This document shows positions 7,057 through 7,315 of a stretch of DNA of 7,315 bases, piece after piece (the stretch's first letter is position 1; every line of letters begins with the position of its first letter). The stretch is from assembly GCA_013152575.1 (NCBI GenBank), contig JAADGB010000020.1:1-7315 (forward strand), written 5' to 3'. The notes beneath the pieces are model-generated. The model saw only the letters and a program-made list of their open reading frames with translations. It did no database searches and had not been told where the DNA came from. Origin of the DNA: Thermoproteota archaeon (GTDB lineage: Archaea > Thermoproteota > Thermoprotei_A > Sulfolobales > Acidilobaceae). A program made the position numbers and the translations under genes.

Positions 7057-7060
7057 ACAG

Positions 7061-7069
7061 TCACCTTCC
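7061..7069 (-). promoter_or_regulatory. Ribosome binding site choosing the helicase start
   Basis: GGAAGGTGA on the minus strand ends 4 bases before the ATG at 7056. GGTGA is an exact match to the core of the archaeal Shine-Dalgarno consensus. It lies inside the coding sequence if the upstream ATG at 7080 is used, so it argues for 7056. Confidence 0.6.
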
Positions 7070-7106
7070 GCTCCGCGCATATGGCTTTAGTGGTAATAGG
7101 GACACA

Positions 7107-7115
7107 TATACTATA
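7107..7115. promoter_or_regulatory. Near-palindromic TATA box between divergent genes
   Basis: TATACTATA reads TATAGTATA on the other strand, so the box is symmetric except for its central base. Starts about 26 bases away would fall near 7085 for the helicase (a leader of about 29 bases to the ATG at 7056, containing GGTGA, or nearly leaderless for the ATG at 7080) and near 7137 for the plus-strand gene at 7156. One TATA box serving both directions is possible; a flanking BRE element that would set polarity cannot be called with confidence. Confidence 0.45.
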
Positions 7116-7155
7116 GGGATCAACAGACAATAGGAAATTGGCCCTGGGATGATGA

Positions 7156-7315
7156 ATGAGAATGCCCTGCAACCAAACACTAAAGATTACAATTCCAATA
7201 ATAGTAATAATACTCCTGAAATATATTCTAGTGGAAGAGCCCGAGTTAACCTACCAAACGCTAACAGGTACTTTAACGATGGCTCTCTGGGGGATAATCG
7301 CCCTCGCTCTATCCG
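7156..7315 (+). CDS. Start of a predicted membrane protein, cut by window end
   Basis: I do not recognise this protein; 53 codons are visible and remain open to the window edge. After a short polar start (MRMPCNQTLK) comes a very hydrophobic, isoleucine-rich stretch at about 11-26 (ITIPIIVIILLKYILV), likely a membrane helix or uncleaved signal anchor. A short polar loop (EEPELTYQ) follows, then the start of a second hydrophobic segment near 42-52 (MALWGIIALAL). The many ATA isoleucine codons are typical of crenarchaeal genes. The start could also be the second ATG at 7162; no strong Shine-Dalgarno is present, only GGATGATGA just upstream. It diverges from the helicase. Another frame starting at 7149 is also open, but gives an asparagine-rich product with rare CGC codons and is less likely. 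Confidence 0.55.
   Translation, partial: MRMPCNQTLKITIPIIVIILLKYILVEEPELTYQTLTGTLTMALWGIIALALS

Noticed and set aside
7149..7315. Second open plus-strand frame beginning MMNENALQ
   Set aside because: It gives an asparagine-rich product with CGC and CGA arginine codons unlike the other genes here, and looks like a frame-shifted shadow of the ATA-rich membrane-protein frame at 7156.

Overview
The window looks like chromosomal DNA from a hyperthermophilic crenarchaeon (Thermoproteota, Desulfurococcales-like). The evidence is an archaeal-type valyl-tRNA synthetase, an archaeal Lhr-family helicase, a tRNA with an encoded CCA end, archaeal TATA-like boxes, GGTGA-type ribosome binding sites, ATA- and AGG-rich codon use and very short intergenic gaps. 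Genus cannot be fixed from sequence alone. I see no insertion sequence, CRISPR array, integrase or other mobile DNA.

Layout. 1-2394 (-): the first 798 codons of valyl-tRNA synthetase, with its 3' end outside the window. 2395-2500: a divergent promoter region with one AT-rich box. 2501-2923 (+): a small predicted membrane protein of unknown function. 2914-2991 (+): tRNA-Glu(CTC), whose first ten bases overlap the end of the membrane-protein gene. 2992-3035: a short spacer holding a perfect hairpin between convergent genes. 3036-4100 (-): a DHH/DHHA1 phosphoesterase, and 4153-7056 (-): a large Lhr-type superfamily 2 helicase. These two probably form one helicase-nuclease operon, helicase first. 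7057-7155: a second divergent promoter region with a near-palindromic TATA box. 7156-7315 (+): the start of another predicted membrane protein, cut by the window end.

How the genes work together. The synthetase and the tRNA belong to translation, though they are for different amino acids and face opposite ways, so their closeness is probably incidental. The helicase and the phosphoesterase are the one real functional pair: an ATP-driven nucleic-acid remodeler beside a metal-dependent phosphodiesterase with intact catalytic motifs suggests a DNA-repair or RNA-processing unit. The rest is ordinary compact archaeal housekeeping DNA. The most unusual local structure is the tRNA-Glu neighbourhood (2860-3040), where a coding end, a tRNA promoter, a tRNA, a hairpin and an alternative pairing are packed together. 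I found no clear previously undescribed system.
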